DNA of 64,000 bases from Hypholoma sublateritium FD-334 SS-4 (GCA_000827495.1 KN817587.1:62001-126000), one strand, 5' to 3'. Counted from the stretch's first letter, positions 23,733-35,790 are shown. Notes: a model not told the origin generated them from the letters alone. Numbers and translations are program-made.

Positions 23733-24549
23733 ATGGCGGCCAGGCAAGCAACCATCTCCCGCAAGACCAACGAGACCGAGATTGAGGTCTTCATCGACCT
23801 CGATTGCGCCCCCGGATCCAATGTCAAGCAGGTTATCGAGGTTTCTACCGGCATTGGCTTCCTTGATCATGTACGTCCCTTCAGCGCTTCGCCTGGCGTC
23901 TAATCTAATATCCAGTGACCCCAGATGTACACCGCTCTGGCCAAGCACGGAGGAATGTCCTTGACCATGAAATGCAAGGGTGATCTCTGGATCGACGACC
24001 ACCACACTGCAGATAGGTCACCCGTACGTAACGAACCCTCGAAATCCTGAATAGGGCCTTTACAGGATAGCGCGATTGCTCTGGGGACTGCTTTCAAACA
24101 AGCCCTCGGCGAGGTCCGGGGTATCAGGCGTTATGGCACTGGCTTTGCGCCATTAGACGAGGTCTGTTGGGCCTCTGGTTCCACCAGCTTGGTGCTGACC
24201 TATCTATATCTGTATAGGCATTGTCAAGAGCTGTCATCGACATTTGCTCAAGGCCGTACTGTGTTACCGAGCTTGGCCTACGGAGAGAAAAAATCGGAGA
24301 TCTATCTACCGAGATGATCCCTCACATTTTCTACTCCTTTGCCATCGCATCCGGTGTGACATTACACGTCGATGTATTGCGCGGTGAAAATGATCACCAT
24401 CGGTATGTCCAGTATGTTGTTTTCTTGGATTTTACGAACTTCACTATCGCAGAGCGGAATCTGCCTTCAAGGCACTGGCTCTCGCCATCCGCGAAGCCAT
24501 CTCGAAGACTGGCGGGAACGACGTCCCCAGCACCAAGGGTGTGCTATAA
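23733..24549 (+). CDS. HIS3: Imidazoleglycerol-phosphate dehydratase
   Basis: Exons 23733-23870, 23925-24012, 24064-24161, 24218-24402 and 24453-24549 give 201 residues. It starts [19 protein letters not shown] and has [17 protein letters not shown], the first metal motif [50 protein letters not shown] and the second metal motif [15 protein letters not shown]. It ends STKGVL. The enzyme dehydrates imidazoleglycerol phosphate in histidine synthesis, using manganese bound by the His and Glu residues of these motifs. Exon 2 has no GT donor that keeps the HHxxED motif. The reading given here uses an AT-AC intron at 24013-24063. The GT-AG alternative (24024-24065) has an unusually short intron of 42 bases and gives [11 protein letters not shown], losing the metal-binding Glu. 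See finding. Confidence 0.92.
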
Positions 24550-24609
24550 ATTTATTGAATCTCAAATCGTACATAAATATATATTACCACGGAGCCCCGA
24601 CGCTACTAT

Positions 24610-27600
24610 CTAGGACCAAAATATACATCTGTCTTCATTGGGAGGATTCAACTGCGCAGGAATCATCTGATGAGCAATGCCTTTGTTCCAAACACGAAAC
24701 TGTCAGATTTACCTTTGCGTGCTTCGAACACTTGAAGGCACTGGCGAATTCAGGCATGTTGCTGACGGTGCCGTCGACTCGGAATCGGTTTGGAGAGTGA
24801 GGGTCTGTCCTAATGCGTTGAACCTAGGGAAATTATCAGCAGGTAGGAAGTGTATCGGATGTCTGGAACCCACAGCGGCAGCTGGTTTCATTTCCCGGGC
24901 CCATATCCTAGCGAAAGAAATAAAGAACAACTGCTCCCTATGAATAATTGATCAGACTATCGGCCTGGAACCACCCTCAAATGAAGCTACCTTGTGTAGT
25001 TCAGTCCGGGTAGAAGATATTCATTTCCGTTCGCCTCAGATGCGTTATATTGCGCTTTCCATGCACGGAATGCTTGGATGAGCCCAGTGTCGCCGATGTT
25101 TTCACCAGATGTCCTAACAAATCGGTCAGTCAAGATCATCGACAGTGCAGGCAGACAAGATGAAGCGCACAAGTTACCCTAAGAGATGTTTCAGTTTGAG
25201 TAGTCCAGATTCGAACATATGCAACTTACGTTGACATGAACTTTGCCTCCCTTGCCGTCGTCAATGCTATATGCTGGAGGCAATCGAATGAGACATGATA
25301 CGGAGCAAGAGCAAATGAAGTACCCGAATACTGTTTGACGATGCAATCTTGCTTGGTCTTGAATCCTTCACTCGTGAAGTTCGTCCACCATTTTTCAAGC
25401 TTCCCTTCCTGGTTGTACAGGCGACCCGCCGAATCGAAGGCATGCTTTGTGATGACAATCGAAGAATTTGATCAGTGGTGTTCAGATAAAGATATGAGGG
25501 GTCCTACTGTCAACTCGTGTGCTGCAACGTGTCCGAATGAGCCGTACGAAAGATAGGCAGGCCTAAGAAAGAGATGTCAACGCCTGTTATCTTGTCATGT
25601 GCATAACAACGAACCAATCTTGCGAGAAAAAAGGTGGCCGAAGAATGCCTGCGGGAAACACAATCTATGAAACAAATTCAGTGGATATGCAAAACGGCCC
25701 AAATTGGAAACAAACCTCGTTGGAAGGGGGGTTGAAGTACGCATTCACCGTGGATGGGAACATCTCCCAGGAATTGAGATCGCGAGGCTTGCCCAGTTGC
25801 TGCCATTTTTTGTACGTGTCGCTTATGCTTAAGGCCAGCGTGGTTAAAAACGTGAAGAGATAAGCTTGATATCAATATCAGGATGAATACTCACGAGGAA
25901 CTCAGGATGTTGCCGAAGAAGTCCTCCTGGTTGGTCTTTACGAGACTATAGTAGTTCAAAATCGAGCGGGGATCAAGAGTGTTAGGCGAAATAGGGAAGC
26001 CAACTTTGACTCGGATAGCATCCGCCTAAGGGCATATTTTCTCCAGGTCGGCTTTGAACAAACTCAGGAATGAAAGCCAAGGCGTACCTTCTGCGCAGCT
26101 GCCTCGGCAGACTCCTTGTCCATCCAATCGATATGGCTGAGCGATGCCTTGAAGCTATCGACGATGTCTGTACGAGACAAAAGCAATGAACCACAATCCG
26201 CAGAAGTTTGATAAACGTCCAACCTGTTATGACTTTGGTTCCTTTCTCTCTCGAGTCTCCGCCAAATGTTTGGTTCACGAAATATCTCCCAGCCGCAAAT
26301 CCAAGTGCATCCTCTGTTCGGCCGATGCAGTATTCCCCTCTATCACCCACAGCCCCTTTCTTGATACCGGTCAAGGCCTCGAGGAGCGAGCGTTGCGCTT
26401 GCCATGCATCGGTATCCATACCCAGGAACGGCGAAAGCAACAACGCCGCGCGAGTGACAAGGTACGCCTCGATGACCTTCGAGGGTGTCTCATCCAGGAT
26501 ATCTGCCAACGAGACCGCATACTGCGGATAGGTCACGATAATTCTATCTGGATAGTTTCGGGGAGTGAAAGTCGAGAAATATGTCGGGAAGTGGATTTGG
26601 GTCACCGTATCGGTAATGTTGGACACGGGCACAGGATTGTACGTTGCAAAGGGATCTTGTTGCAGGACATCGCTAATTTTGCCGCAGATAATCAGCACGC
26701 GATTCGAACTTAGCTTACGGACACGTACAGATCAAGGCTTGCTTGCGCCAACTTGCGTTCGAAGGCGACTACGCCCTCGGCGAGGTCATGGGCCTCAAGT
26801 GTGCGGTTGATCGGTTTACCTTCATCATCTCCACCCCATGGCGGCCAAGGCCACGGAGGCCAGACGGCTGCGTCGTCGTTATTGATCAAAGCTGGCGGCT
26901 GCTTCCGCTGTCTCTGTTGCTGCAAATCTTCTTCTTCAATCAAAGAAATCAATAATCGCTCTAGAGTGTCCGCATATATTTGCCGCATCGCCTCCTCTTC
27001 GAAGTATTCCTACAATGCAAATGTCATTAAAATACAGTATATATTTATATAGAGTTTCACCTTCGAAGGAAGGCCAAGATCAGGCTGGTTGAACCAAAGG
27101 ACCATATGATTGGGGTCTACTCCGACATCGCCTTCGATGTCGAAGGAGAACAATGCAGGTATACCTGTAGCCACCTTGAGATATGAATCGGCGTGGAACG
27201 GCAAGTATGCATACCTCGAGAGTGTAAGAAAGCAACGGCGGCCGTCAGACCTTTAACATTGGCCTTGTCCTGGGGTTCATCATTGCTAATGCTCGGGTTG
27301 GTCCCATTGTAAAGCGATTGAACTGTTTTGGCCAAATGCAGTAACGGCGCAGCTCCAATATCGTTGAGCTTGTCTTCGTCTAAGCAGGAGCCATAAAAGT
27401 CGCGCAGTTTAGTCAATATTTGGTCGTCCACGGGCGAGATTGAAGAAGTAGACTCCAGGATTTCCTTGATGATCTGCCTGTTTTCTTGTGCGAGAGCCTC
27501 AAAGTTGCCAAAGCTGCTCTTGTCGGCAGGCAAAGGGTGGGCCTTGAGCCAGCCGCCATCTACCAGGAAATGTGAACCCAGAATGACCTGAATAACATGT

Positions 27601-28250
27601 AAACATACTAGTAAAATCATAGAAATTTTCGCATGGATCTTGGGTTGTGTCTAGCGACGAAAGAATCGAGGCCGATAGTACAATGCAATGCGCTTCAAGA
27701 CAGGGTTTCTGGATTCCAAGGTCAGTGCATTGAAAGATGCTGCAATTATCAACCAGATTACCTCTTCTGGAACTGTCGTCGGTACAGGGAGAGGTGGCGC
27801 AGTGGTTGTTACAATGGTCGTCGTGGTTGTGAGTGATACAGGAACAGAGCTTGCAGGAACCTTCTCAGTCGTGGTAATCGTTATGGTTTCGGTATGTGTA
27901 TGTCCTCCTCCTCCGTTAAGGCGATGTTGTGCCCCCGAGAACAGGCCAATGAACACCTGACATCGTATAACGCGTAAGAAAAACATATATGACGCGTATT
28001 TCAAACGCACTGAGCTGGTAAGAAGCAGAACAAGTCCAAGGACAAGAAGTATCTTCGTTAGGGGTGTGAGAGGCTCCTGGGCGACGGAGTTAAGGCGTTC
28101 GCCAAATGTAGATCTAGCGGTTGGACTGTAATCTTCTTCACTTCCATGATCGCTCAAGAGAGGAGCATTCTCTGTGAATGCGTAAAAACCTGTTTAGCGA
28201 GACATACAAGATTTGCAGCACCAACCTTGATCAGTGGATGACCTGGCCAT
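24610..28250 (-). CDS. M13 (neprilysin/ECE-like) zinc metallopeptidase, type II membrane protein
   Basis: Start 28250 (MARSSTDQ). Exon 2 (28011-28171) carries the cytosolic tail and a signal-anchor helix ([14 protein letters not shown], continued by VFIGLF across an intron at 27957-28010), then a Thr-rich stalk. The ectodomain opens with [19 protein letters not shown]. Later blocks are [53 protein letters not shown] and [19 protein letters not shown]. The zinc site HELTHAFD is assembled across an intron near 25500, the third ligand is in [16 protein letters not shown], and [11 protein letters not shown] and [15 protein letters not shown] follow. It ends RCIFWS at a TAG (24610-24612). These enzymes cleave peptides outside the cell or in the secretory lumen. 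A Pro/Trp-rich insert ([12 protein letters not shown]) is unusual. The usual DPCxDFY at the start of the ectodomain is not preserved. It is convergent with HIS3, 60 bp away. Confidence 0.9.
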
Positions 28251-28746
28251 CCTATCCGTCATCGAGACGGTAAGAGTGGCTCTGAATCACAACCTTTCGG
28301 ACAATATATAGCTGGTTACAGCGGGCCTCGAGTAGTCGGTGTGGTGGAAGGCGTCAAGCGTGCGGAAGACATGCTTACTACCGGGTAGTCCGGAATTGCT
28401 CACGGTCATAATAGCGTCATCGACTCATCGTTGATCAAGCCTCAAGGACAACGTTGCACATACTCAATCAACAAATCAAGACTACATACTTATCAAGGCA
28501 AAAATCAAGTTCAATGTACTTGCCCATGATATATGGGTGCGTTCAGTCTGAAGGATTCCCGAGGGACGCTTCCTTCAGTACACGGAAAGCACCAAGTTGT
28601 GCGGAATCGAAATCTGTGAGGGTGCGAGAACTTGCGTGGTAGCTATTGAAAAGTGGAGTATCGTCACGGATGATATCATTGTGCCACACAAACTAGATTT
28701 GAATGGCATTGGCTTTGAGAATGTCTTGATGTACGCGGCAAGAATT
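28251..28746. other. Intergenic, M13 gene upstream region
   Basis: About 500 bp with no gene recognised. It holds the 5' side of the M13 gene and the 3' flank of the AlkB/GRF gene. Confidence 0.35.
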
Positions 28747-30381
28747 CTACTTGGTATTATGGGAATTATTTCCCGTAGGATTGGATGGAGAATTGGTGCT
28801 CGGGTTGAGACCTAAAGACTGGTTAAACCAAGCTCCGCGTCCTTCTTCTTTCATGTTTAACAACTTCCAAAAATTGCAACCCTTTCCATCGTTTTGTGCG
28901 CCGGCGTAGCAAGTCCAAAAGTACCTATCAGTCTCACCGTCTGTCCGATTTTTCATATCTGGACGCAGAATAGTTGGCACGTCGCATCGACACCTTGGAA
29001 TGCTAGCCGGGCGAAAATCCGGTCGATAAAAGCGGAATGTAATATTGATGCGACAATTTGAAGAGTCCATTGCAACATCGACTCCGGTCTTGGGAGGGAA
29101 GGCCGGCCTGAAAATATCGACCGCGGACTGAGGAGGAATGGAGTGCTTAAATTTCTCTTGACAGGACGCGTGCATGATGGTAAGCTTTTGGGATACAAGG
29201 AACGTGGTTAGCGTCGACGCTAGACGGGTTAGCAATAGAGTGCTCACAGAATTGTGTGCCAACGGAATATTAAAGGTCTGTGCTTTCCTAGCACCTATTT
29301 CCTCCGTGGGGATGACTTCCCGAAGACTGAAATTTCTGCGTGTCCCTAAGCATGATATAAAATATCATTCTCAATAGAAATACAAGCTGAAGTCTTACCC
29401 AGACTCAACGATGCAATTGTTGGATAAGGTCCAAGATATGTAAGTTGATCTGAATGCAACCCAACACTTTCTTTTCCTCCCTGATAACAGTTCGATGCGG
29501 CTACATTTGCTCGCCAAAGTGGTTCATTGCCACCTTGTCGCCCCCATTCAAGCTTGTAAGTGTGAGTGCGCTTCCTCAATTCATTGTTTACTATTTCTTC
29601 GATAATGTTGCATGCTGCTTCCATCTCAGGTGGAAATACATCGGGCGCCCCAGTCTTTCGGCCGTTATACCTTGATGTACAGTTAATATAAGCAATGAAG
29701 AGGAGAAATAAATAGATACACTCACCAAAACTGAGCTGCTTCCTGCCAAGATTCATCATCACTTATGCCGTCGGTTTTCCGAGCGAAAAACGAGGTGAGA
29801 TGCGGACTTTCCACCACTCTATCGAAAAGCCACCATTTATTTCGCTTCCAACTTTTCGACGCGTCAATCATTCTGTAGAAAAGTTGGCATGCCAATTCCG
29901 GAGGAAGAACAGAAAGATGCAGTGAACACGGTGTATGCTTTGCCACCATCTCTGGATTTGATAGAATCAGAGGTGGTATACGTTGTACAGTCTTGCGGGG
30001 TGATTCAGGTTGTCTGAGGACATCCATAAGATTTACGGTTGGCTTTGACGTTGATGCAGACGGTGACGGCATTTGACGGCCTGGATTGCGTGGTGGGGTT
30101 GTTAGACGCGACGTGGATGACTCAGGTTTTCTGGCAGAATATTCCTTCTGTTTCGGAGGGCGAGGATTCAGCCAGCCGTTCAGATCGACGCGTTTGCGCT
30201 TAAGTGTCGTCTTAGTCGCTGAATACTGGCTTGACTCAGCCATAAGGGATTGCGCCGCGACTGTCGCGTCGCCATTCGACGTTACAAGGGCGTCCATAAT
30301 CTCAGCTTGGCTGCGCATTTGACTTGGAGGCAAAAGGCTAGAAACAAGAGCAATCAGGGTGTCTGTGTCAGTTTCATCCAT
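28747..30381 (-). CDS. AlkB-like 2OG-Fe(II) dioxygenase with CUE-like N-terminus and GRF zinc finger
   Basis: Start taken at 30381 (MDETDTDTLIALVSSLLPPS); an in-frame ATG at 30444 is possible. Residues 1-45 resemble a CUE ubiquitin-binding module (QAEIMDALVTSNGDATVAA). A basic linker contains NGWLNPRPPKQ and VNLMDVLRQPESP. The catalytic core has HTPCSLHLSVLPPELACQLF, KWWLFDRVVESPH, RANVAASNCYQGGKESVG, HSDQLTYLGPYP (iron ligands HxD), NFSLREV, LTIMHASCQEKFKHS (distal H) and INITFRFYRPDFRP (2OG Arg). A C-terminal GRF finger follows: PRCRCDVPTILR, YFWTCYAGAQNDGKGCNFW. GRF fingers bind single-stranded nucleic acid, so a DNA or RNA alkylation repair role is likely. Introns include an in-frame 63-base one between HNS and LTIMHAS. 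It is divergent from the M24 gene (273 bp). Confidence 0.87.
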
Positions 30382-30654
30382 AGTTCTTGAGCTAGCGATA
30401 GTCGGAGGGCACTGGGCGTGTGGAAACGAATCACGAAGTGGCATTCAAATTGGATGTGGGTTACTAAACGCGTTCTCGGCGCGACCTGGAATGCGGGTTG
30501 CGGCGGAGATGGTGTGCACGGCCCGGGCCATCTCCGGGCCGATGCCATTTCTGGTGCTTCCGAATTTACTCACCGACTCTCCTAACCTCCGAGTCCACTT
30601 GACGAACTCTTCACCGCTTCTGCTGCTAAATCCACTGTATTTATCGCGCTAGTG
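30382..30654. promoter_or_regulatory. Divergent promoter of AlkB/GRF and M24 genes
   Basis: A 273 bp interval lies between start codons on opposite strands. No motif was recognised beyond moderate GC content. Confidence 0.35.
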
Positions 30655-33600
30655 ATGTCTACAGGCGCGGCAGAAAAATCTCAGAGCGCCTCTCAAGGTT
30701 TATCCCAGCCAAATGGCATTGGTTCTAAACTGCGACGCGTCCTCGTCCTTGGTTCTATGCTCGTTGGCTGTGGGCTCCTTCTGCTCTCTCCGCCATACCT
30801 CACGACCGCTCAGAATTACGAAATCCACGACGACCCTCTTTCACCGGAATCCTATAGCCACCTTGCTAGTCACTGCTCGTCCATCTCTCCGATATCTCAT
30901 TCCGAATTTGCTTCCCGACACGCCAATCTAGCCTCCGCCCTTCATTCATTGGGAGCATCCGCGTACATTGCAGAACCTGGTGCAAACACCCAATTCTTTG
31001 GAAATTTCTCAAAGGCACAATGGTCTTTATCTGAGCGACCTTTGCTGTTGATTATCGCACCAGTCGTCCACGAGGGAGAAATCCAGTCACAAGTTACAAT
31101 ATTGTCTCCGAAGGTATGGTAAATTCTGCCTCCTATGGTCGTTTGACAGCGCTGATGCAAATCTGCTACCCAGTTCGAGGCGACACGTGCAAAGTTACTC
31201 CCAGTACCCAGCTACAATGGAGTGGTTAATTACATTGAATGGGCCGAAGATGAGGACCCTTATGCTATTGCACTGTCGGCCCTTACTTCGACTCCATCAA
31301 CTGCATCGAATTTGCGCCAGAAGCTTTTTGTCGACAGCAGTATACGAAAATTTATCGTAGATGGTTTAAATCAAGCATCGAGCTCGACACCGGAAGCGAG
31401 TTTCGTCGACTCCGATACCCTACTGACAAGCTCCAATCCACTCCCGACAGCTGAGGGTAAACCTACTTACATATTTTCAGCCCCGCCGCAAATTACACAA
31501 ATGCGCGAACGGAAGTCTGACACTGAACTCCAAATTCTCAAATGTGTCAATGAGGTGAGAGCCAACGTTCAATTTGGGAATCGATTTACTCCTTCCCCTT
31601 TCTTTGCACCTACTCTATTTATCGAGTGGCTATGGGACCGGGTCTTTTGGGGAAACACTCAGTTTGCTGCGTGATGGTTTATTTTTTCTTTTCTGTCATC
31701 CTCGATCTGTACCAACAATAGCGCCAAAACGCATTCATTCTTTGGCCGGTGTAGCCCATAATGCGGCACCCTCGCGTTGGCGGAGCCATCTCAGCCAATT
31801 TTGTATCAGAGTTTTTTTCACCCGTTTGGTGCGGGTCTGTCGCTTGATAGGCATAAAAAGCCTGTTGTTATCATTTGATTATTCTTTGTATACAGTTTTC
31901 TTACACGCTTCTCACTGTCAGGCCACATTACTCGCTATTCGGGAGGTCCACAAGAAGCTGGTTCCTGGGATTCATGAATCCTACGCCCGGAACATGATGT
32001 CTGCTGCTCTCGGCGCCGCAGGGCTCAAAGATGGCGGATGCCTCACACTATTCGGGGGTACGTCCTCACTCCTTGTTGTATTGCGCTAGTCTACCAGTGG
32101 GTATGCAATCTTGATCATTTCTTGTCGCTCTGTTGAATCTTTCCCTTTGCAAATTCGTCCTTTCGGAGCGATCATGCCCACTTTCACGCCTTATCGACTT
32201 CGTCTCACATATTCACTTCGGCTGTTTTCTCCTGGGGTATCGGGGTGTGGCATCCTTGCCTGAACACAAACAAAAATATGGCCATATGCTCAGTATTTCC
32301 CCTCTGCTTGAAAAGCCTTACCCAATATTCTGGGTCACATTTACCTACATTTTGCTCAGATAAACTTTCTGCTCCATTAACTGCTTCACTGGCACTCGAC
32401 ATTCAAACGTCATCCGCAGTGCCCGAATTGCCCATTTGACTGATATCTTATATCTCTAGAAAATGCAGCACTTCCGCATGGAAGCGGTACCGATCGCACC
32501 CTCGCCGCGAGCGATTTTGCTCTGTTTGACTGCACGGCCTCTTTGCACGGCTATTACAGCGACGTCACGAGGGTGAGCAATATCCCATTAAGGTCCAATT
32601 TCTCCCTTGCTTTCCCGTTATCTTTTCATCGCCAACGCATTTTTGATGCTGTATCTGCTAAACCTGCTTGGGCTCGTCCGCGACGCAGAGGCAGATTAAT
32701 CAGTCGCTTTTTGATGCAGGAGCACACCCTGATAGTGGATGTGATCCCTCTTTTCTTGCTCGAAGATGGCATTCTTTTCCCACTCTTCCCGGACAGAGAT
32801 TCGATCTATGCCTTGGGACGAGGCGTGTTTCTTTATGCTCCAGTGCTCTGCGATGTCATGATTGCAGCTATCTTTCTTTCCAGATCTGTCGATTTTCGCG
32901 GGGAAGACAGGCGCGCTGCCTTCCCTTGCATCTTTTCGTGCATGCACTCTCTCTATCATTCCCATTTTTTTTGCCTTCTGCCCATCGGGGGATTACAGCC
33001 GACTAGATCGAATCCATGACATGGACAAGATGCACTGCTCCTAACGGCGTCCTGGAAGCGGTCCAAAGCGCAGTCTGGGCTAGTCGACGTGGTTTGACAG
33101 CCTCTGAACTTTCTCGGCCATGTTCACCGCGACAGCGGGCGCCTTTCTCCTGTCAAAATGGCGCCCCGGAGCCTGGACCACGGGCGCGGGAGATTGGCTC
33201 GTCTGCATGCGGGCAGGGCGCCGCCAGGCAGCTGGGGGCTCCCCGGAGATGACGCTGGGCCTGCCCTTGCCCTCGCTTGCGCAGGAGGCGTCGTATTCCG
33301 CCAGCTCTTCATTTGATTTTCTTGATCATGATCGCACGGGAGACCTCGCTCTCCAGGACGTATTACGCCCTCGTGCGCGATCGGTTTCAGGCCCATTTCT
33401 CTCCCTCGGCGCCGTGGTCCTTTCTTCGTGCCTCCTCGACCTCCCTCGGAGGCCGGTGCGCGGGCGCTGAGCCTGTCTTCGGAGGTTTTTTCGCGGAGCC
33501 TCCAGGGTAGAGCGCGATCGCGCTGCGTGGACGGGGGTACATATCCGCGCGATCTACGAGCCACCTGCGCTGGTTGCTGGTTAATGCCTGCACGATACAT

Positions 33601-34984
33601 CTCGCCGCGGCTCCTGGCCACGCCCTGGGGAGGCGGGTGCAGATGCGCGCCCAGGCGCACGGTACGATCGCTGGAGGGGGCGTGGCTGGGCTGCTATCTG
33701 GCTCTATCTGCCCCAGCGATCGATGCAGCGCAGCGCGTGCATGGGCAGGAGGCGCTAGAGGCCCCGCGCTGGCTGGCGTGTGCGGCCCGGGCCCGCGCGG
33801 CGCGCACCGCACCAGGCGTTTGCGCGCGCAGATCCGGTACTTATTATGTGCACGCCGTGGTTGCGGGTCTATTGTCCGAGCGCCCTTCATTCGCTTTGTT
33901 TCTGCGCCGCGCTGCACGGCTGTCCTTCCCACGGGTGTGCGTCTGCGAGCGCAGGCGTCGCATATCAGCTCACACGCCGGGGGTCGTGGCCCTATTCTCT
34001 CAGATCTTTATTCAGAGTTGTTTTCCTTGCGCACTAGCACTAGCACGCCGCGTATCTACCATGCGTCCGCTGAGGACGTGGTCCTGTTTTCCCAGCAGCG
34101 TCTGTTTCGATTTACTCTACTTTCTCTTTTCGCGCTGGCGCTGTGCTGCGAGCGCACGTATGTCATCCTAACTCCGACCTCAGCCACGTTTATTCCGGAT
34201 TATTTTCCTCTCTTCCTTCGTGCTGGCGCGCACTCGCTGCAGCGCAGATTCGCTATCGTGCGCACGCCGCGACCGCAGCCCCGTTCTCCGTCCATTATTT
34301 TTCTCATTCCAGTCATTTTCCTTGCCCCTCCTCTCCTCTCCGCCCACCCATCTGGATCATTCAGCGTCAACGCGTGCTAACGACCCCCCGCCCCACAGAC
34401 CGTCGCCCTCTCCGCGCACGCGCCGCTGAGCGCGACGCAGACCGCCATCTGGGCGCGCGTGCGCGCGGCGCAAGGGGCCGCGCTGCACGCCGCTCGCAAC
34501 GGGACGCTCGCGCGCGCGGTTGACGCGGCGGCGCGCGGGGCGCTCGCGGCGGATGGGCTCGCGCGGTACTTCACGCACCGGCTTGGACACGGTGCGTCGC
34601 GCCTTCTATCCCTGACGCGCCGCTGCCTGACTGACTGACCGACTTCCGCGCCCTTTTCGCTTGGACAATTGGACCCTGTTTCGCACCGCGCGCAGGCATT
34701 GGGCTGGAAGTACACGAGGAGCCGTACCTCCGCGGGGGCAGCGCGCGCGTGCTCGCGGTCGGGCACGCGTTCTCGGACGAGCCGGGGGTGTACATCGAGG
34801 GCGAGGTGAGTCCGCGCCCATTAATTACCCTGCGCGTGGATGTGGATGTGGATGTGCTGACGCACGAGGGCGGTATTAGGTCGGGGTGCGGATCGAGGAC
34901 TGCTTTTTCGTGAACGCGGCGGGCGCGGGGGAGCTGCTCACGGCGGGCGTGGGCGGGTTCAGCGAGGAGCCGTGGTTGCCTTAG
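30655..34984 (+). CDS. M24B Xaa-Pro aminopeptidase with N-terminal membrane anchor
   Basis: Seven exons: 30655-31113, 31174-31554, 31922-32057, 32460-32572, 34399-34591, 34696-34805 and 34880-34984, giving 498 residues in frame. An N-terminal hydrophobic segment (VLVLGSMLVGCGLLLL) suggests a signal anchor or vacuolar/secretory targeting. The creatinase-like N-domain has SALHSLGASAYIAEPGANT. The pita-bread fold has AIREVHKKLVPGIHE, LPHGSGTDR, then metal ligands LFDCTASLHGYYSDVTR (two Asp), HRLGHGIGLEVHEEPYL (His) and EPGVYIEGEVGVRIED (two Glu). It removes N-terminal residues before proline. Introns 2, 3 and 4 are 367, 402 and 1,826 bases, against about 55 elsewhere in the window. Exons 1-4 have ordinary composition; exons 5-7 are extremely GC-rich. 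Intron 4 ends with a good branch site (GCTAAC) and CCCACAG. The gene looks functional because every ligand is kept. Confidence 0.88.
32573..34398. other. 1.8 kb intron 4 of the M24 gene spanning a composition change
   Basis: The intron runs from a GTGAGC donor to a CCCACAG acceptor. The first 450 bases match the rest of the gene in composition; from about 33,050 on the DNA is strongly GC-rich and stays so. Long open frames on both strands are low-complexity Arg/Pro/Ala strings, typical of GC-rich non-coding DNA. A 14-base perfect palindrome lies at 33511-33524. I found no terminal inverted repeats or transposase. Confidence 0.55.
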
Positions 34985-35790
34985 GCGCGCAGGATGTGAC
35001 TAGCGCGCGTTTGTTTGATTTTTGTTTCTGTTTTTTTATAAGATAGTGTCATGTTTGGATTTTTATGACATAGACTGTGTACATGCTATGTTTGTCATTT
35101 ATGGATTGTTTGGAGTGGATGATTGTGCGAAGTCTTCCCGCGATTTATCTACACGACTTGGCCCATCAGCACGCCCACCCAAAAGCAAGGCGATTTTTGA
35201 GGGCTGTAGTTTTTCCGAAAGCCCCAGGCAATCAAGCAACAGTGTAGCAGATCTTGCACCGACTCCGAACGTATATTAAATATGGGGTCTTGCATGGTCT
35301 ATCGGGGTGGGGGTGCAGATGTAGGGACTCGGCGCGATGTATCTATGGTTCGGACCGGATGTCTGTGGAGATTCGGCGCAGCATTGTCAATTAACCAAGT
35401 AGCCATTTAGCACCCTATCATACCCCCCAGCGCACGTAAATTAAAACGAGGGATTTATCTCCTCCGTGAGGCCTGCGCGTCTGCGATGCGGGCCGCACTC
35501 ACCACCCGCGAAGCAATTCGACATTAAACAATATTCTGTCGATCTGTGGGTGCTCTTATTATTTGGGTGCGCCCGGCACCGCGGTGCGGACAGCGATCAT
35601 CGTGATGGCAAATGGGCCCGCGATCGGTGCGCGGGCAGATGACCGGGGGCGCGACGCGCTGGACGCGACACGGGTGTGCGGTGGGAACGCACGGCGCACG
35701 AGGTGATGGGCACGGCATGGCGGACAAGGGCGATATATACGCAGGTACAGTAGAGATAAAGATGATATACAGCGGGCGGGTATGGTATTG
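34985..35790. other. Intergenic, GC drops then rises again
   Basis: About 800 bp. The first half (35,010-35,280) is AT-rich; the second becomes GC-rich towards the next gene. No gene was recognised. Confidence 0.35.

Noticed and set aside
24024..24065. GT-AG intron reading for HIS3 exon 2
   Set aside because: It keeps frame but is only 42 bases and breaks the HHxxED metal motif. It is kept as the main alternative in the finding.
33016..33252. Possible nested gene in M24 intron 4
   Set aside because: The open frame gives no recognisable protein and no start or splice context, and the flanking M24 exons join cleanly without it.
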